The notes under the pieces: generated by a model
What the model saw: the letters and a program-made list of their open reading frames with translations, nothing else
Database searches by the model: none
What the model was told of the DNA's origin: nothing
Shown: piece after piece, positions 62,735-64,000 of the stretch
Layout: every line of letters begins with the position of its first letter
Numbering within the stretch: the stretch's first letter is position 1
Made by a program: the position numbers and the translations under genes
Assembly (NCBI RefSeq): GCF_000222485.1
Contig: NC_015914.1
Coordinates: 5,438,001 to 5,502,000 of the forward strand
Length of the DNA stretch: 64,000 nucleotides
From: Cyclobacterium marinum DSM 745
GTDB lineage: Bacteria; Bacteroidota; Bacteroidia; Cytophagales; Cyclobacteriaceae
Direction: 5' to 3'

Positions 62735-64000
62735 TATTTGTTACCGATTTTCTTCTTCAGTAGCTGCGCATTAATGGCGACTATGATCGTACTCAAACTC
62801 ATGAAAACCGCGCCAACTGCCGGACCTAAGACGAAACCGGATGTGTAAAGCACCCCTGCTGCCAAAGGAATAGCAACTGTGTTATAACCGGTAGCCCATA
62901 TCAGGTTTTGAATCATTTTATTATAAGTAGCCTTACCAAACAAAATCAGGTTGGCTATATCCTGTGGATTGCTGTTTACTAAAATAATGTCGGCTGTTTC
63001 GGCTGCTACATCTGTACCAGAACCTACGGCAATACCTACATTGGCCTGAGCAAGTGCCGGGGCATCATTCACCCCATCACCTGTCATGGCCACAAACTCA
63101 TCTTTAGCTTGTAGGTCCTTCACGATTTCTACCTTTTGATGAGGTAACACTTCTGAATAGTATCCGTCAAGGCCTAGTTCATTACTTACGGCCTTGGCCA
63201 CTGTTTCATTATCACCGGTGGCCATCATTACCTTTATGTCATTGTTTTTAAAGACCTTGATCGCCTTGGCACTTTCCGGTCTGATCTCATCGGCCAGCGC
63301 AATATATCCTGCAAGTTTGTTGTCAACAAGCACAAAAACCACTGTCTCTGCTGCACTGCTATAGGCACCTTCTGGTATGGAAATGTTTTGGTCTTTAAGA
63401 TAGCCAGGACTCACTACTTTTACATCTTTACCTTCCACTACGGCTTCAACACCTTTCCCGGTAATGGCGTTGAAGTTTTCAGGTTTAGGCACTGAAATGT
63501 TCTTCTCTTTTACTTTTTTCATAATACCTACTGCAATGGGGTGCTCCGAGCTTTGCTCCAATGCACTGGATAGCCTAAGCAGATCGTCTGCTTCCATTGG
63601 TTGATCTACTGTTTCCACACGTGTGACTCCAAAATCTCCTTTGGTCAATGTTCCGGTCTTATCAAAAACAAGGGCTGAAATCTTTCTGGATTCTTCAAAT
63701 GCCGTTCTGTTACGTATTAATAATCCATTCTGAGCAGAGACTGCTGTAGATATGGCTACTACCAATGGAATCGCTAATCCAAGTGCATGGGGACAGGCTA
63801 TGACCATTACCGTTACCATTCTCTCCAAGGCATATACAAAAGGAAAGCCCAGAAACAGCCATGTTGCCAGCGTACCGAATCCTATCGCCAATGCAATATA
63901 GGTAAGCCACTTGGCGGCACGGTCTGAGAGATTTTGCATTTTTGACTTAGACTTTTGCGCATCTTGTACCAGCGTAATTACCTTATTGAGGTAGCTGTCT
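62734..64000 (-). CDS. P1B-type ATPase, CopB/P1B-3-like (partial)
   Basis: The frame is open through the right window edge, so the N-terminus is outside. Visible are the TM6 site ACPHALGLAIPLV (CPH, typical of subgroup P1B-3), DKTGTLTKGDFG, SEHPIAVGIMKK, GDGVNDAPALAQ and the final helices. CopB-type pumps export Cu(II) or Ag(I). It overlaps the MFS gene by 3 nt (TAATG) and precedes the aldolase and AraC genes. Confidence 0.92.
   Translation of the reverse strand, partial: DSYLNKVITLVQDAQKSKSKMQNLSDRAAKWLTYIALAIGFGTLATWLFLGFPFVYALERMVTVMVIACPHALGLAIPLVVAISTAVSAQNGLLIRNRTAFEESRKISALVFDKTGTLTKGDFGVTRVETVDQPMEADDLLRLSSALEQSSEHPIAVGIMKKVKEKNISVPKPENFNAITGKGVEAVVEGKDVKVVSPGYLKDQNISIPEGAYSSAAETVVFVLVDNKLAGYIALADEIRPESAKAIKVFKNNDIKVMMATGDNETVAKAVSNELGLDGYYSEVLPHQKVEIVKDLQAKDEFVAMTGDGVNDAPALAQANVGIAVGSGTDVAAETADIILVNSNPQDIANLILFGKATYNKMIQNLIWATGYNTVAIPLAAGVLYTSGFVLGPAVGAVFMSLSTIIVAINAQLLKKKIGNK

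Overview
This window is Bacteroidota DNA, most likely order Cytophagales (a Cyclobacteriaceae-like genome). Supporting marks are a type IX secretion (Por) C-terminal tail on a protease, a GLPGLI-family protein beside a TonB-receptor-like barrel, a two-component propeller lipoprotein, CTnDOT-like mobilisation genes (topB, ParA-like, relaxase, MobC), an HMA-AraC regulator and MerTP-type mercury genes. No rRNA, tRNA or CRISPR array was seen.

Layout. 1-8.1 kb is mostly chromosomal: the end of a LytS-type kinase and its LytTR regulator, a membrane-bound wHTH regulator divergent from a propeller lipoprotein, a RelE/ParE toxin-antitoxin pair whose toxin carries an amber codon, and a GLPGLI plus outer-membrane receptor pair. 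8.5-21.2 kb is mobile and scarred: an IS982-type element, two copies of a ~240-bp repeat, topB, hicAB, a ParA-relaxase-MobC mobilisation set with a candidate oriT, IS3 and IS66 remnants, a secreted matrixin with a lipoprotein partner, and one RAYT pseudogene plus two solo RAYT ends.

21.4-64 kb is a composite metal and ion homeostasis island, almost all on the minus strand. It starts with a three-part RND efflux system with two His-rich small proteins (21.4-28.0 kb). Next comes NhaA + SpoIIAA-like protein + APC permease + CDF transporter + Fur + P1B-4 ATPase (28.6-35.4 kb), then a second NhaA + SpoIIAA-like pair, MgtC, bestrophin, a second Fur, and small envelope or regulatory proteins (35.5-41 kb). 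A PII-like protein, CzcB and a CzcA fused to its own outer-membrane factor follow (41-47.7 kb), then decayed porin and Rieske genes. On the plus strand lies a mer operon (ArsR, MerTP, a dead MerP-like gene, a flavoprotein, MerA; 50.7-55.2 kb). The end is a copper module: HMA chaperone, CopA, HMA-AraC regulator, class I aldolase, MFS transporter, and a CopB-like ATPase running off the window.

Together the genes would move Zn/Cd/Co, Cu/Ag and Hg out of the cytoplasm and periplasm, and the NhaA, bestrophin, MgtC, CDF and APC genes would balance protons and other ions. Many small genes are broken by in-frame stop codons without frameshifts, and duplicated fragments mark recombination between modules. 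The least explained parts are the twice-repeated NhaA plus SpoIIAA-like pair with the same 16-nt overlap, the insertion of that pair into an MgtC-ATPase operon, and the RND-OMF fusion with an internal signal peptide and a possible 30-residue membrane protein just upstream.
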